DNA of 44,043 nucleotides from an uncultured Mucilaginibacter sp. (GTDB lineage: Bacteria; Bacteroidota; Bacteroidia; Sphingobacteriales; Sphingobacteriaceae), in assembly GCA_903927645.1 (NCBI GenBank), contig CAIYNX010000210.1, forward strand, positions 1 to 44,043, written 5' to 3'. Positions 7,629 to 15,617 of the stretch are shown one piece after another. Within the stretch, counting starts at the first letter, position 1; each line of letters opens with the position of its first letter. The notes below the pieces were generated by a model that saw nothing but the letters and a program-made list of their open reading frames with translations, did not search any database and was not told the origin of the DNA. The position numbers were made by a program, and so were the translations under genes.

Positions 7629-8585
7629 ATGATTAAGGTTGAGGGCTTAAGCAAAAATTACGGTTTGGTAAAAGCGATCGACCATATTTCGTTCGAGGTT
7701 GAGGAACACCAAAACCTTATTTTATTAGGCACCAGCGGCTGTGGTAAAACAACAACCTTAAAAATGATTAACCGATTGGTTGAGCCTTCTTCAGGGAGGA
7801 TTTTGATCAATGGGATTGACATCACCAAAGAAAAACCAGAAACCTTACGGCGGAAAATTGGTTATGTTTTGCAAAATTATGGTCTGTTTCCACATTATAC
7901 AGTCGCCCAAAATATTGGTATAGTTCCTCAATTACTTAATTGGGAAAAACAAAAAACCAAAAGCAGAACGCTGGAACTTTTAGAAAAATTACACTTGCCT
8001 GCAGATATATTAAATGCTTACCCAAGCGAATTAAGTGGTGGCCAGCAACAACGCATTGGCCTTGCAAGGGCATTGGCAACTAACCCGCCTGTGCTTTTAA
8101 TGGACGAGCCATTTGGGGCGCTTGATAATGTAACCAAGGCTAACATACATGCCGAATTTTTAGCACTTGATGAGCTGAAACAAAAAACCATTATCATGGT
8201 AACGCACGATGTGCAGGAAGCTTTTGAACTTGGCGATCGTATTTGCTTGATGGATAAAGGAGAAATTGTACAGGATGGCAGCCCATCGGAATTACTTTTG
8301 AAACCAGTTAATGATTTTGTTGCAGGTTTTTTAAAAGAACAACAATTATTGCTCGAATTTAAAACTACCAAAATATTAGATTTATGGTCATTATTAATTA
8401 CAAGTCGTCAAAACAATGTTGAGCCTATAATAAATGCAGAAATAGATTTATGGACATTGATTGAACTCATTAAAAAACAAAAAAGCGAATTTGTAAATAT
8501 CCAAAACCATAAAAATGGAGAAGTATTAGGCCTGGGTTTTGAAGCAATAATGCAAGCATTTTACCAATATATCAAGTCAAAATGA
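7629..8585 (+). CDS. ABC importer ATPase, EgtV/OpuCA-like
   Basis: A 318-residue ATPase of the quaternary-amine (OpuCA/ProV) type, to which the ergothioneine importer ATPase EgtV belongs. Walker A is GTSGCGKT (34-41), Q-loop Gln82, signature LSGGQ (135-139), Walker B ending Asp159-Glu160 and H-loop His193. The frame is open further upstream, but the start at 7629 (MIKVEGLSK) gives the normal family N-terminus and lies seven bases after the reductase stop; an earlier start at 7539 would sit inside that gene. The C-terminal 75 residues occupy the place of the CBS pair of OpuCA but are short and show no clear CBS motif. The last four bases overlap the permease start (ATGA), indicating translational coupling. 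Confidence 0.9.
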   Translation: MIKVEGLSKNYGLVKAIDHISFEVEEHQNLILLGTSGCGKTTTLKMINRLVEPSSGRILINGIDITKEKPETLRRKIGYVLQNYGLFPHYTVAQNIGIVPQLLNWEKQKTKSRTLELLEKLHLPADILNAYPSELSGGQQQRIGLARALATNPPVLLMDEPFGALDNVTKANIHAEFLALDELKQKTIIMVTHDVQEAFELGDRICLMDKGEIVQDGSPSELLLKPVNDFVAGFLKEQQLLLEFKTTKILDLWSLLITSRQNNVEPIINAEIDLWTLIELIKKQKSEFVNIQNHKNGEVLGLGFEAIMQAFYQYIKSK

Positions 8586-10153
8586 ACGAGCATCAATTAA
8601 ATTTGTGGGAGTTTATGATTCAGCAAGCTGATAAGCTGGCGGTGCAAACCTTACAACATATTGGGCTTACATTTATTGCCTTGATACTGGCAGTGCTTAT
8701 TGGCTTGCCTTTGGGAATCTACATTACCCGTAAAAAACAATTCTCGGGTGCTGTTTTGGGCATAGCAAGCGTGTTGCAAACAATACCAAGTATTGCCTTA
8801 TTGGGGTTTTTAATACCCGTTTTAGGTATTGGCCCTAAACCGGCCATTTTTGCTTTATTTTTATATGCTTTACTACCAATAATTCGCAATACATTTACCG
8901 GAATAACAGGCGTTGACCCATCGGTTATAGAAGCTGCCTTGGCTACTGGTATGAGTAAATGGCAAATATTGTTTAAGGTAGAATTACCACTTGCCATGCC
9001 CGTTATTTTTGCGGGAATACGTACGGCTACTGTAATAACAGTTGGTGTAGCAACCCTTGCATCATACATAGCTGCCGGTGGATTGGGCGAATTTATTTTT
9101 GGAGGCATATCCCTTAACAATACCAACATGATTCTGGCAGGTGCTATTCCCGCAGCACTGTTGGCTGTAATTTTTGATTTCCTGTTATCAAGGTTGCAAA
9201 AATTGAACGTTGCCAAAATAAACTCCATTACCAAGGTGTTGCCTATTTTACTGCTTCTTTTAGCATCGCTTTATTTTGCGCCATCGGCTTATGGTAGCAA
9301 ACTTAAGGCAGGGTTTACACCCGAATTTATGGGCCGCCAAGATGGCAATCTTGGTCTGATAGAAAAGTATGGATTAAAAATAAATACCGTTGTTATAAAC
9401 GATGCCGTGATGTACAAAGCCGAGTACGAAAATCAATTGGATGTGATTAGCGGCTATTCTACTGATGGACGGCTAGCGGCTTTTAATTTGGTAATTTTAA
9501 AGGATGATAAGCATATTTTTCCACCTTATTATGCGGCTCCAATCATAAAGGAAGCCACCTTAAAGAAATATCCAGATCTGGAAAATACGCTTAATTTATT
9601 GGCCGGAAAAATAAACGATTCGATAATGACTCGTTTAAACTATTTGACCGATTATCTCCACCAAAGCCCGGAACAAGTGGCTAAAGATTTTTTGGTGGCC
9701 AATCATCTGTATAAACCATCAAAAGGTGGTCACCAAAGTACTATCATCATTGGTTCTAAAATATTTGGCGAGCAATACATTTTGGCCAATATGTATGCTT
9801 TACTTATTAAAGGCAATACCAATTATGATGTAGCAACAAAAACCGGCTTAGGTGGCACCAAAATTTGCTTCGAGGCCTTAAACAACAATCAAATTGATTT
9901 TTATCCGGAATATACCGGAACTGGCCTACTGGCTATTTTAAAACCTTCGGTAAAAACGGTTGTTGCTGTATGTGTTGATAAGGAAGTTACTTATAATTAT
10001 GTGAATACTGAGTTCAAAAAAAAATATGATATAAAATGGCTGAAACCAATTGGCTTTAACAACGCTTATGCTTTGATGATGAGGAAAAATCAGGCAAATA
10101 GCCTGCACATTAAAACTATTAGCGAACTTAGTACGTATTTAAACCAAAAATAG
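8582..10153 (+). CDS. ABC importer permease fused to a circularly permuted substrate-binding domain, EgtU-like
   Basis: A 523-residue fusion. Residues 1-215 form the OpuCB/ProW-type permease with the ATPase-contact loop EAALATGMSKWQILFKVELP (117-136). A further helix (about 217-234) leads outside. The rest is an OpuCC/EgtU-type betaine-binding fold in reversed order: residues 242-372 hold AGFTPEFMGRQDG, YSTDGR and DDKHIFPPYYAAP, normally the C-terminal half; then after a KPSKGGHQS linker residues 387-523 hold IIIGSKIFGEQYILANMYA, GLGGTKICFEAL, YPEYTGTG, GFNNAYAL and TISEL, normally the N-terminal half. All the family blocks are kept, so the domain is probably functional. EgtU of other bacteria is also a permease-binding protein fusion; together with egtB and egtD next door, ergothioneine or a related betaine is the best substrate guess. 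Confidence 0.9.
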   Translation: MNEHQLNLWEFMIQQADKLAVQTLQHIGLTFIALILAVLIGLPLGIYITRKKQFSGAVLGIASVLQTIPSIALLGFLIPVLGIGPKPAIFALFLYALLPIIRNTFTGITGVDPSVIEAALATGMSKWQILFKVELPLAMPVIFAGIRTATVITVGVATLASYIAAGGLGEFIFGGISLNNTNMILAGAIPAALLAVIFDFLLSRLQKLNVAKINSITKVLPILLLLLASLYFAPSAYGSKLKAGFTPEFMGRQDGNLGLIEKYGLKINTVVINDAVMYKAEYENQLDVISGYSTDGRLAAFNLVILKDDKHIFPPYYAAPIIKEATLKKYPDLENTLNLLAGKINDSIMTRLNYLTDYLHQSPEQVAKDFLVANHLYKPSKGGHQSTIIIGSKIFGEQYILANMYALLIKGNTNYDVATKTGLGGTKICFEALNNNQIDFYPEYTGTGLLAILKPSVKTVVAVCVDKEVTYNYVNTEFKKKYDIKWLKPIGFNNAYALMMRKNQANSLHIKTISELSTYLNQK

Positions 10154-10156
10154 GGA

Positions 10157-11308
10157 ATGGATATAACCGACTGTTATATAAAAACACGCAAGCATACCGA
10201 ATTAATTTGCAGTTACTTGCAAACCGAAGACTATGTGGTACAACCTATTGAATTTGTGAGTCCGCCTAAGTGGCATTTAGGACATACCACTTGGTTTTTT
10301 GAAACATTTATTCTTAAGACCTATTTTATGGGCTATCAGGTGTTCAATCCTGATTATGATTATGTATTTAATAGCTACTATGAAACCGTAGGAAACCGAG
10401 TGATTAGAACTGACCGGGGCAATTTAAGCCGGCCAACCGTAATAGAAATTAATCTATATAGGGAATATGTTGATAAGGCCATGATTTCCTTCCTAAATGA
10501 AGGGATCAGCGATGAGGTGAAAGAACTTGTCATCCTCGGCTTCAACCATGAAGAACAACACCAGGAGTTATTATTTACCGATATTAAATATATTCTGGGG
10601 CATAACCCTTTATTACCTGCTTATAGCAAAACCTATGTTTCCCCTAAGGTAGAGACAAATAATGTTTCAGATTTTCTTAATGTAGCTGAGGGTGTATATG
10701 AAGTAGGCTTTAAAGGCAATGGTTTTTGTTTTGATAACGAACTTAATCCACATAAAGTTTATTTAAACAGCTATCAAATTTCCACCAATCTGGTTACCAA
10801 TGCCCAATATTTGGAGTTTATAAACAGCAATGGCTACCATAATTTTAGGCATTGGCATGCTGAGGGTTGGGATTGGGTAAAAACAAATAAAATAGAAGCA
10901 CCACTTTATTGGCATAAAATAAATGAGGAATGGCATCAATATAACTTAAACGGACTAACCTTGTTGAACCTCCATGAACCAGTTTGCCATATTAGTTATT
11001 TTGAAGCTTATGCCTACACTTCTTGGAAAGGTTTACGCTTACCCACCGAATTTGAGTGGGAAGTAGCCGCTACCCAATTTAATTGGGGTAAATGTTGGGA
11101 ATGGACAGAAAGTAGTTACCTGCCCTACCCCGGTTTTGCCAAGGCTCCCGGTGCTATTGGTGAGTATAATGGCAAATTTATGGTGAACCAAAAAGTATTG
11201 CGCGGCGCATCAGAAGTAACGCCGGCAGGGCATAGCCGCATTACCTATCGTAATTTCTTTCAAACAAATTTAAGATGGCAGTTTACCGGAATTAGGCTGG
11301 CCAAATAA
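10157..11308 (+). CDS. egtB: EgtB-like sulfoxide synthase (ergothioneine biosynthesis)
   Basis: A 383-residue non-haem iron enzyme that couples a cysteine-type thiol to the imidazole of trimethylhistidine. The N-terminal DinB domain carries the three iron-ligand histidines: His43 (WHLGHTTWF), His131 and His135 (NHEEQHQE). The C-terminal FGE-sulfatase domain runs from about residue 175 and ends with RITYRNFF...WQFTGIRLAK. Asn-Ser-Tyr-Tyr (72-75) resembles the tyrosine pair of the cysteine-using type II EgtB of Chloracidobacterium, and no egtA or egtC is present in the window, which favours direct use of cysteine. It lies three bases after egtU and seven before egtD. OvoA is less likely because no methyltransferase domain is fused. 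Confidence 0.9.
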   Translation: MDITDCYIKTRKHTELICSYLQTEDYVVQPIEFVSPPKWHLGHTTWFFETFILKTYFMGYQVFNPDYDYVFNSYYETVGNRVIRTDRGNLSRPTVIEINLYREYVDKAMISFLNEGISDEVKELVILGFNHEEQHQELLFTDIKYILGHNPLLPAYSKTYVSPKVETNNVSDFLNVAEGVYEVGFKGNGFCFDNELNPHKVYLNSYQISTNLVTNAQYLEFINSNGYHNFRHWHAEGWDWVKTNKIEAPLYWHKINEEWHQYNLNGLTLLNLHEPVCHISYFEAYAYTSWKGLRLPTEFEWEVAATQFNWGKCWEWTESSYLPYPGFAKAPGAIGEYNGKFMVNQKVLRGASEVTPAGHSRITYRNFFQTNLRWQFTGIRLAK

Positions 11309-11315
11309 AACCTCC

Positions 11316-12308
11316 ATGAAAACAAGCCAAACACCTCTAAACGAATTAAAACCTCAAAATACATCAAAAATCAATCAGTTTTTGGATGACGTTCTTTTGG
11401 GTTTACAATCAAACCCTAAGCAACTATATTCAAAATATTTTTATGATGCCATTGGCGACAGGCTTTTCCAAGATTTAATGAATTGTGTGGAATACTACCC
11501 TACCAATTGCGAGCTGGAAATATTTTCGCAAAAAACAGCTGAGATATGTAAGGCTATTATTGCTGACGGTAGTCCTTTTGATTTATTGGAATTAGGTGCC
11601 GGCGATGCCACGAAATCAACCTATTTGCTAAAGTATCTGTTGGATAATGGCGCTGATTTTACTTATATGCCGATTGACATTTCGGAGAATGTAATTTCAT
11701 ATTTGCAACTTACCCTTCCTACCCTACTACCCGGTTTAAAAATAGATGGCCTTAACGGCGAGTATTTCGAGATGTTGCAACAAAGCGCTACAAATTCAAC
11801 TAACCGCAAGGTTGTATTGTTTTTAGGTTCGAACATTGGGAATATGGATGTGCAGGAGGCAGAAGAGTTTTGCAAAGCCTTGCGCAACCAATTATCTCCC
11901 GGCAATTTGGTATTGGTTGGATTTGACCTAAAGAAAAATCCAGCTACTATTTTGGCAGCCTATAATGACAAAGAAGGCATCACTAAAAAATTCAATTTAA
12001 ACTTATTGGAACGTATAAATCGCGAATTGGGTGGCAATTTTAATTTGGATAATTTTGAACATTACCCTACTTACGATCCGGTATCGGGCGCTTGTAAAAG
12101 TTATTTAGTTAGTTTGACCAATCAAATGGTTACCATCCATAATCAGCACATACAGTTCTTAAAGGATGAATGCATCTACATGGAAATTTCGCAAAAGTTT
12201 TCGGTTGATGAAATTAACAAAATGGCCATTAATTGCAACTTCATCCCAAGCATACAATTTTTTGATAATAAAAAATGGTTTATTGATGTTATTTGGATAG
12301 CGGCTTAA
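11316..12308 (+). CDS. egtD: L-histidine N-alpha-methyltransferase EgtD
   Basis: A 330-residue SAM-dependent methyltransferase of the Methyltransf_33 family, which converts histidine to hercynine, the first step of ergothioneine synthesis. Key features match mycobacterial EgtD: SKYFYDAIGDRLF and EYYPTNCE (substrate-site tyrosines), the SAM motif LELGAGDATKS, the acidic-loop PIDISEN, FLGSNIGNM, AYNDKEGITKKFNLNLLERIN, and the histidine-specific Glu290-Ile-Ser292 (MEISQKFS). Retention of the Glu and Ser argues for true histidine specificity. It is the last gene of the operon and is followed by a long inverted repeat that would end transcription. No C-S lyase (EgtE) gene is in the window; a general PLP lyase elsewhere would have to finish the pathway. 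Confidence 0.93.
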   Translation: MKTSQTPLNELKPQNTSKINQFLDDVLLGLQSNPKQLYSKYFYDAIGDRLFQDLMNCVEYYPTNCELEIFSQKTAEICKAIIADGSPFDLLELGAGDATKSTYLLKYLLDNGADFTYMPIDISENVISYLQLTLPTLLPGLKIDGLNGEYFEMLQQSATNSTNRKVVLFLGSNIGNMDVQEAEEFCKALRNQLSPGNLVLVGFDLKKNPATILAAYNDKEGITKKFNLNLLERINRELGGNFNLDNFEHYPTYDPVSGACKSYLVSLTNQMVTIHNQHIQFLKDECIYMEISQKFSVDEINKMAINCNFIPSIQFFDNKKWFIDVIWIAA

Positions 12309-12327
12309 TTGATGATTATTAAACTAA

Positions 12328-12380
12328 AAATTCCGATAAAATAGTCTGAGAATTTTCCCAAAACTAATTTATCGGAATTT
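12328..12380. terminator. Bidirectional terminator between egtD and the SPFH gene
   Basis: Perfect 13-base arms AAATTCCGATAAA (12328-12340) and TTTATCGGAATTT (12368-12380) enclose a 27-base loop between two convergent genes. A/T runs flank both sides. The loop is longer than usual, so efficiency is uncertain. Confidence 0.6.
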
Positions 12381-12397
12381 AATTTAAGCGTATTCTT

Positions 12398-13336
12398 TTA
12401 TTTTTTGGTGTTATCCCTGTTTATTTGGTTAAGCGCCATCATCTCTTTCATGGTGCGTTGCATAGCCTCACTCGAGCCATCCAAAAAGATTACATTGCCT
12501 TTTGAGTTTTCAGCAAAATGTTTGATAGATTCTGTCCACATAGTAAACAAGATAACTGAAGTATCCATATTTGCTTCCTGCATTTCTTTTGCAGCAACCG
12601 ACATACCCTTGGCCACTTCCTCCCTAAATAAAGCAACGCCTTGCCCGCGTAATTGTGATGCCTGGCGCTCGGCCTCTGCCGAAATTTTGATAGCATTACC
12701 CTCAGCCTCTGCTGCTTTAGTTTTTGTTATCAGTAAAGCTTGTCCTTCGTTCTCAGCTGCAGCTTTCAAGTTGTTGGAAGCCACTACCTGACTCATTGAT
12801 TTCATAATCACCTCATCAAAGGTAATATCATTCAATTGCAAATCCTGTAAATGATAACCCCAGCCTTCTAATACCACGTCCAATTGCTCCTTTACATGCT
12901 CCACAATGTCGCGCCTTAAAATCAATACTTCTGATTGTCTTTTGGTGGCCACAAATGCCCTGATAGAGCCCTCAACCGTACGAATCAAGGCCTGCATTAA
13001 GTTACGCTCATCAACAAACTTAAAGGCTACGTTTTGAATTGTTTCTTCCCGCTGGTCAAGCACCGAATAAAGCAACATCGCCTTAAAGTAAACGTTGGCC
13101 TGATCGAAGGTTACTGCCTGAAATTCTAATTCGACAGAGCGGTTTTGGATTGAAATTTTAGAGTAAATACTCTCGATAAATGGAATTTTGAAGTTTAGTC
13201 CGGGAGTAAGTATCCTTCTGTACTTACCAAAAACGGTTATTACTACTATGCTTCCTTGTTTAACAGAAACAAAGGATGATAAAATAACCACCAATAAAAT
13301 AAAAACGAAAATGAGAAATCCGATTCCTGGTGTCAT
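12398..13336 (-). CDS. SPFH/band 7 family protein (stomatin-like)
   Basis: A 312-residue membrane-anchored scaffold protein. One N-terminal helix (about residues 4-24) is followed by the band 7 domain (SVKQGSIVVITVFGKYRRILTPGLNFKIPFIE) and a long Ala/Glu-rich coiled coil (about 185-260; AENEGQALLITKTKAAEAEGNAIKISAEAERQ style), ending in a region rich in Met and polar residues. Such proteins form rings in the inner membrane and bind proteases or organise lipid domains; its partner is not visible because no NfeD gene is adjacent. It is convergent with egtD and appears to be transcribed alone, from a poorly conserved TACCTTTA box at 13359-13366. Confidence 0.88.
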   Translation of the reverse strand: MTPGIGFLIFVFILLVVILSSFVSVKQGSIVVITVFGKYRRILTPGLNFKIPFIESIYSKISIQNRSVELEFQAVTFDQANVYFKAMLLYSVLDQREETIQNVAFKFVDERNLMQALIRTVEGSIRAFVATKRQSEVLILRRDIVEHVKEQLDVVLEGWGYHLQDLQLNDITFDEVIMKSMSQVVASNNLKAAAENEGQALLITKTKAAEAEGNAIKISAEAERQASQLRGQGVALFREEVAKGMSVAAKEMQEANMDTSVILFTMWTESIKHFAENSKGNVIFLDGSSEAMQRTMKEMMALNQINRDNTKK

Positions 13337-13484
13337 GGTTTATGTTTATTTATTAGATTAAAGGTAAGGTAATTTATTACAACAATTCAATGAATTTATT
13401 GTGTTTTTTTTGCTTTGTAAAAAATAGAAACATTTAAGGTTGAGATAGCTTTGATTGCTAATTAGGCAAATAAATACGAATCAA

Positions 13485-14606
13485 TTAAGGCTTTTTTGAA
13501 ATCTGCCCATTATAAGCAATTAAAATACCGGCATCCGGAAAGTCGGTTTCGGTTAGTTCTTTAATTTTTTGAGCCGCTTTATTCAAACTATCCGGCAACA
13601 AGCCTTTATTATGAGTTTGTTTGTACGAAACAATTTTACCATTTATAAATTCGCCCTTTTTATTTACCACCACTTTGAGTAATGGTGCAATACCACAAAC
13701 ACCAGCTACACTTACACAACGATAGGTACAAAAATTACCCAAACTATAGGCAATTAACCGGTTTTTATACAGCTCCATGGCCCTGCATACATGCGGTCCG
13801 TTCCCAAATACCAAATCGGCTCCGGCATCAATGGCTGTATGGGCAAAAGCGTTTACATTACCACGCTTTTGGTTTAAATATGATTCCATCTTAAATGGGA
13901 TATGCTCAAATACCGGCCCCTCGCCTCCACCATGAAATGATACTATTAATACATCACACTGTTTTTTAAGCCCATAAATTATATTAGCTGCATTTTTTAA
14001 TTGGAGTATGGGTAGGGTATTGGCATTGGGGGCAAAAGCGCAAAAGCCAATGGTAAGTCCCTTTATTTTAAACAACGCACTAGGGTGTTTCACTTGTCCA
14101 CCATAATAAATACCCAAACTATCCAAAACCTTCATGGTGCTAGTTCTACCGGTATCCCCAAAATCGCCAATATGGTTGTTAGCCAAACTAACTACTTTAA
14201 AACCGGCATCTTTAAAAATGTTACCATAATAGGGTGGCATTTTAAAAAGCCAAGCCTTGCTCACTTGCTTTAATTTAAATGGAGCAGGTTTTGCGTTATT
14301 AATTAAAGTACCTTCAAGGTTGCCAAATGTAACATCGGCGTTCTTTAATTCATTTAATGCAGCATTGAAGCTTCCTTTGGCACTATCAGGGGGTAAATTC
14401 TTTTCGTTTGGATAAGAGGTACCCAGCATCATATCGCCAACTGCTGCTATGTTAAGGGTATCGGCAACTTTATCAAGCGGGGTTAAAACAGGCTTTTTCT
14501 TTACTTTATGAACAATAACTGGTTTCTTTTTTTCAACCGGAACTACGTCACAGCCAAAAAAAACCAATATTAATACACAAATTATAATCGGCTTATAAGG
14601 TTTCAT
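13485..14606 (-). CDS. CapA-like metallophosphatase-fold lipoprotein
   Basis: A 373-residue protein of the PGA_cap/CapA family (calcineurin-like fold). The N-terminus MKPYKPIIICVLILVFFGC is a lipoprotein signal with cysteine at residue 19. Family motifs are NIAAVGDMMLGTSYP, VTFGNLEGTLI, VVSLANNHIGDFGDTG, VSFHGGGEG and FGNGPHV...LIAYSLGNF. CapA takes part in poly-gamma-glutamate export in Bacillus, but Bacteroidota members usually occur without capBC, as here, and their substrate is unknown; 'capsule' should not be assumed. It lies downstream of the NlpC/P60 gene but is separated from it by a good terminator. Confidence 0.88.
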   Translation of the reverse strand: MKPYKPIIICVLILVFFGCDVVPVEKKKPVIVHKVKKKPVLTPLDKVADTLNIAAVGDMMLGTSYPNEKNLPPDSAKGSFNAALNELKNADVTFGNLEGTLINNAKPAPFKLKQVSKAWLFKMPPYYGNIFKDAGFKVVSLANNHIGDFGDTGRTSTMKVLDSLGIYYGGQVKHPSALFKIKGLTIGFCAFAPNANTLPILQLKNAANIIYGLKKQCDVLIVSFHGGGEGPVFEHIPFKMESYLNQKRGNVNAFAHTAIDAGADLVFGNGPHVCRAMELYKNRLIAYSLGNFCTYRCVSVAGVCGIAPLLKVVVNKKGEFINGKIVSYKQTHNKGLLPDSLNKAAQKIKELTETDFPDAGILIAYNGQISKKP

Positions 14607-14612
14607 TCAAAA

Positions 14613-14641
14613 AAAATCCTTTCGGTTTGCGAAAGGATTTT
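14613..14641 (-). terminator. Intrinsic terminator after the NlpC/P60 gene
   Basis: A perfect 12-base stem (AAAATCCTTTCG, 14613-14624; CGAAAGGATTTT, 14630-14641) with a 5-base loop lies between the peptidase stop and the capA-like start, followed on the minus strand by further T residues. Confidence 0.85.
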
Positions 14642-14661
14642 CAATTTAGGTTTATAATGGT

Positions 14662-15243
14662 TTATTTATTGTTCTTGTTTTTTTCATCGTCTTTCACCAG
14701 TTCGGCTTTAAATGCCTCTAGCATTCTTCCACCTCGATAAAAGTATTTTTTATAGTAGTTATCGTCAAGACTATTAATGGCCACTCCACGATTAGAAGCA
14801 TGTGCAAATTTATTATCTCCGAGGTATATCCCTACATGTGAGATCCTTCTGCTATGTATTTTAAAAAATACCAAATCGCCTTCTTGCAAATTTTCCCTTT
14901 TCACAGGGTTAACCATGCTAAAAATATCTCTCGAATTACGTTCTATATCAATTTTAAAAACTTCACTATACAAGGTTTTTGTAAAGGCAGAACAATCAAT
15001 ACCTTTTTTGGTACTGCCACCAAAACGGTATGGAGTGCCAATCCAGTCATAAACAAAATGAAACAATTTTAAATTTGAGGTGGCAGATAACGCAACCCCC
15101 ATAATTTGCGAAAAATAATCTTTAGCCAGATTATCATCATCATCCTGAACTACGGTTGTTTTTTGTTCAGGTGCATTTTTTGTTTGAGCTATAGCTGTGA
15201 TAACGCTAAAAAATAGGACTAAAAGAATTAAAGCTTTCTTCAT
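14662..15243 (-). CDS. NlpC/P60 (C40) cell wall peptidase, secreted
   Basis: A cysteine peptidase that cuts peptidoglycan stem peptides. I choose the start at 15243, which gives MKKALILLVLFFSVITAIAQ, a clean signal peptide; an in-frame ATG at 15270 adds nine polar residues before it and is less likely. In this numbering the catalytic Cys84 lies in KKGIDCSAFTKTLY, the general base His136 in RRISHVGIYLGD and the third polar residue His148 in KFAHAS. The domain is C-terminal and the linker after the signal is acidic (DDDDN). Length (193 residues) is normal for a single-domain member. A well-matched promoter lies upstream and a terminator downstream, so it is probably monocistronic. Confidence 0.9.
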   Translation of the reverse strand: MKKALILLVLFFSVITAIAQTKNAPEQKTTVVQDDDDNLAKDYFSQIMGVALSATSNLKLFHFVYDWIGTPYRFGGSTKKGIDCSAFTKTLYSEVFKIDIERNSRDIFSMVNPVKRENLQEGDLVFFKIHSRRISHVGIYLGDNKFAHASNRGVAINSLDDNYYKKYFYRGGRMLEAFKAELVKDDEKNKNNK

Positions 15244-15314
15244 ATTATTAGTATTACTGTCCTTTAACAACTAAAATAGTATTATTAAAAGGACACGCTG
15301 TTTATAGTAAGTTA

Positions 15315-15344
15315 CAAAAATATTTAAAATTTATTAAGTTACAA
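15315..15344 (-). promoter_or_regulatory. Promoter of the NlpC/P60 gene
   Basis: On the minus strand TTG (15344-15342), 19 bases, then TATTTTTG (15322-15315) match the Bacteroidota TTG/TAnnTTTG consensus exactly. The leader to the start at 15243 would be about 65 bases. Confidence 0.6.
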
Positions 15345-15573
15345 CTATATGACAGATTTTTTCCACAATTGTATACTAATATTTAATTAAACTGCCCTAA
15401 ATAGGCATTAAAGGCATTTTATTACAATTTCTTATTAACAACAAGACCTAAATATGAGTCTTATTTATACAGCATTAAAGCACATTCGGATTGTTTTAGG
15501 TAAAAAGTTTAAAATAAAAGCATAAATATGTTCAACTATTTGCTTGGGGTTTCGATATTTTCAAGGATATAAT

Positions 15574-15581
15574 TAGATTTG
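15574..15581 (+). promoter_or_regulatory. Candidate -7 element of pdhA
   Basis: TAGATTTG fits TAnnTTTG exactly, 36 bases before the pdhA ATG. The nearest TTG (15544-15546) is 27 bases upstream, farther than usual, so the -33 part is weak. Confidence 0.45.
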
Positions 15582-15617
15582 CGCATTACTATTAAAAAAT
15601 CATCGTTTTTAAAATAA

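Larger units (their letters stand above)
15271..15617. other. Divergent intergenic region between the NlpC/P60 gene and pdhA
   Basis: These 347 AT-rich bases hold the promoter of the peptidase on the minus strand and a candidate -7 element for pdhA on the plus strand. No coding frame, RNA gene or clear operator is seen. Confidence 0.6.

Noticed and set aside
8719..9234. 171-codon minus-strand open frame
   Set aside because: It lies opposite the permease part of the EgtU-like gene, whose motifs are clear; no family pattern is seen in the antisense protein.
10157..11308. OvoA (ovothiol synthase)
   Set aside because: No fused methyltransferase domain, and a separate EgtD with histidine-specific Glu-x-Ser is next to it.
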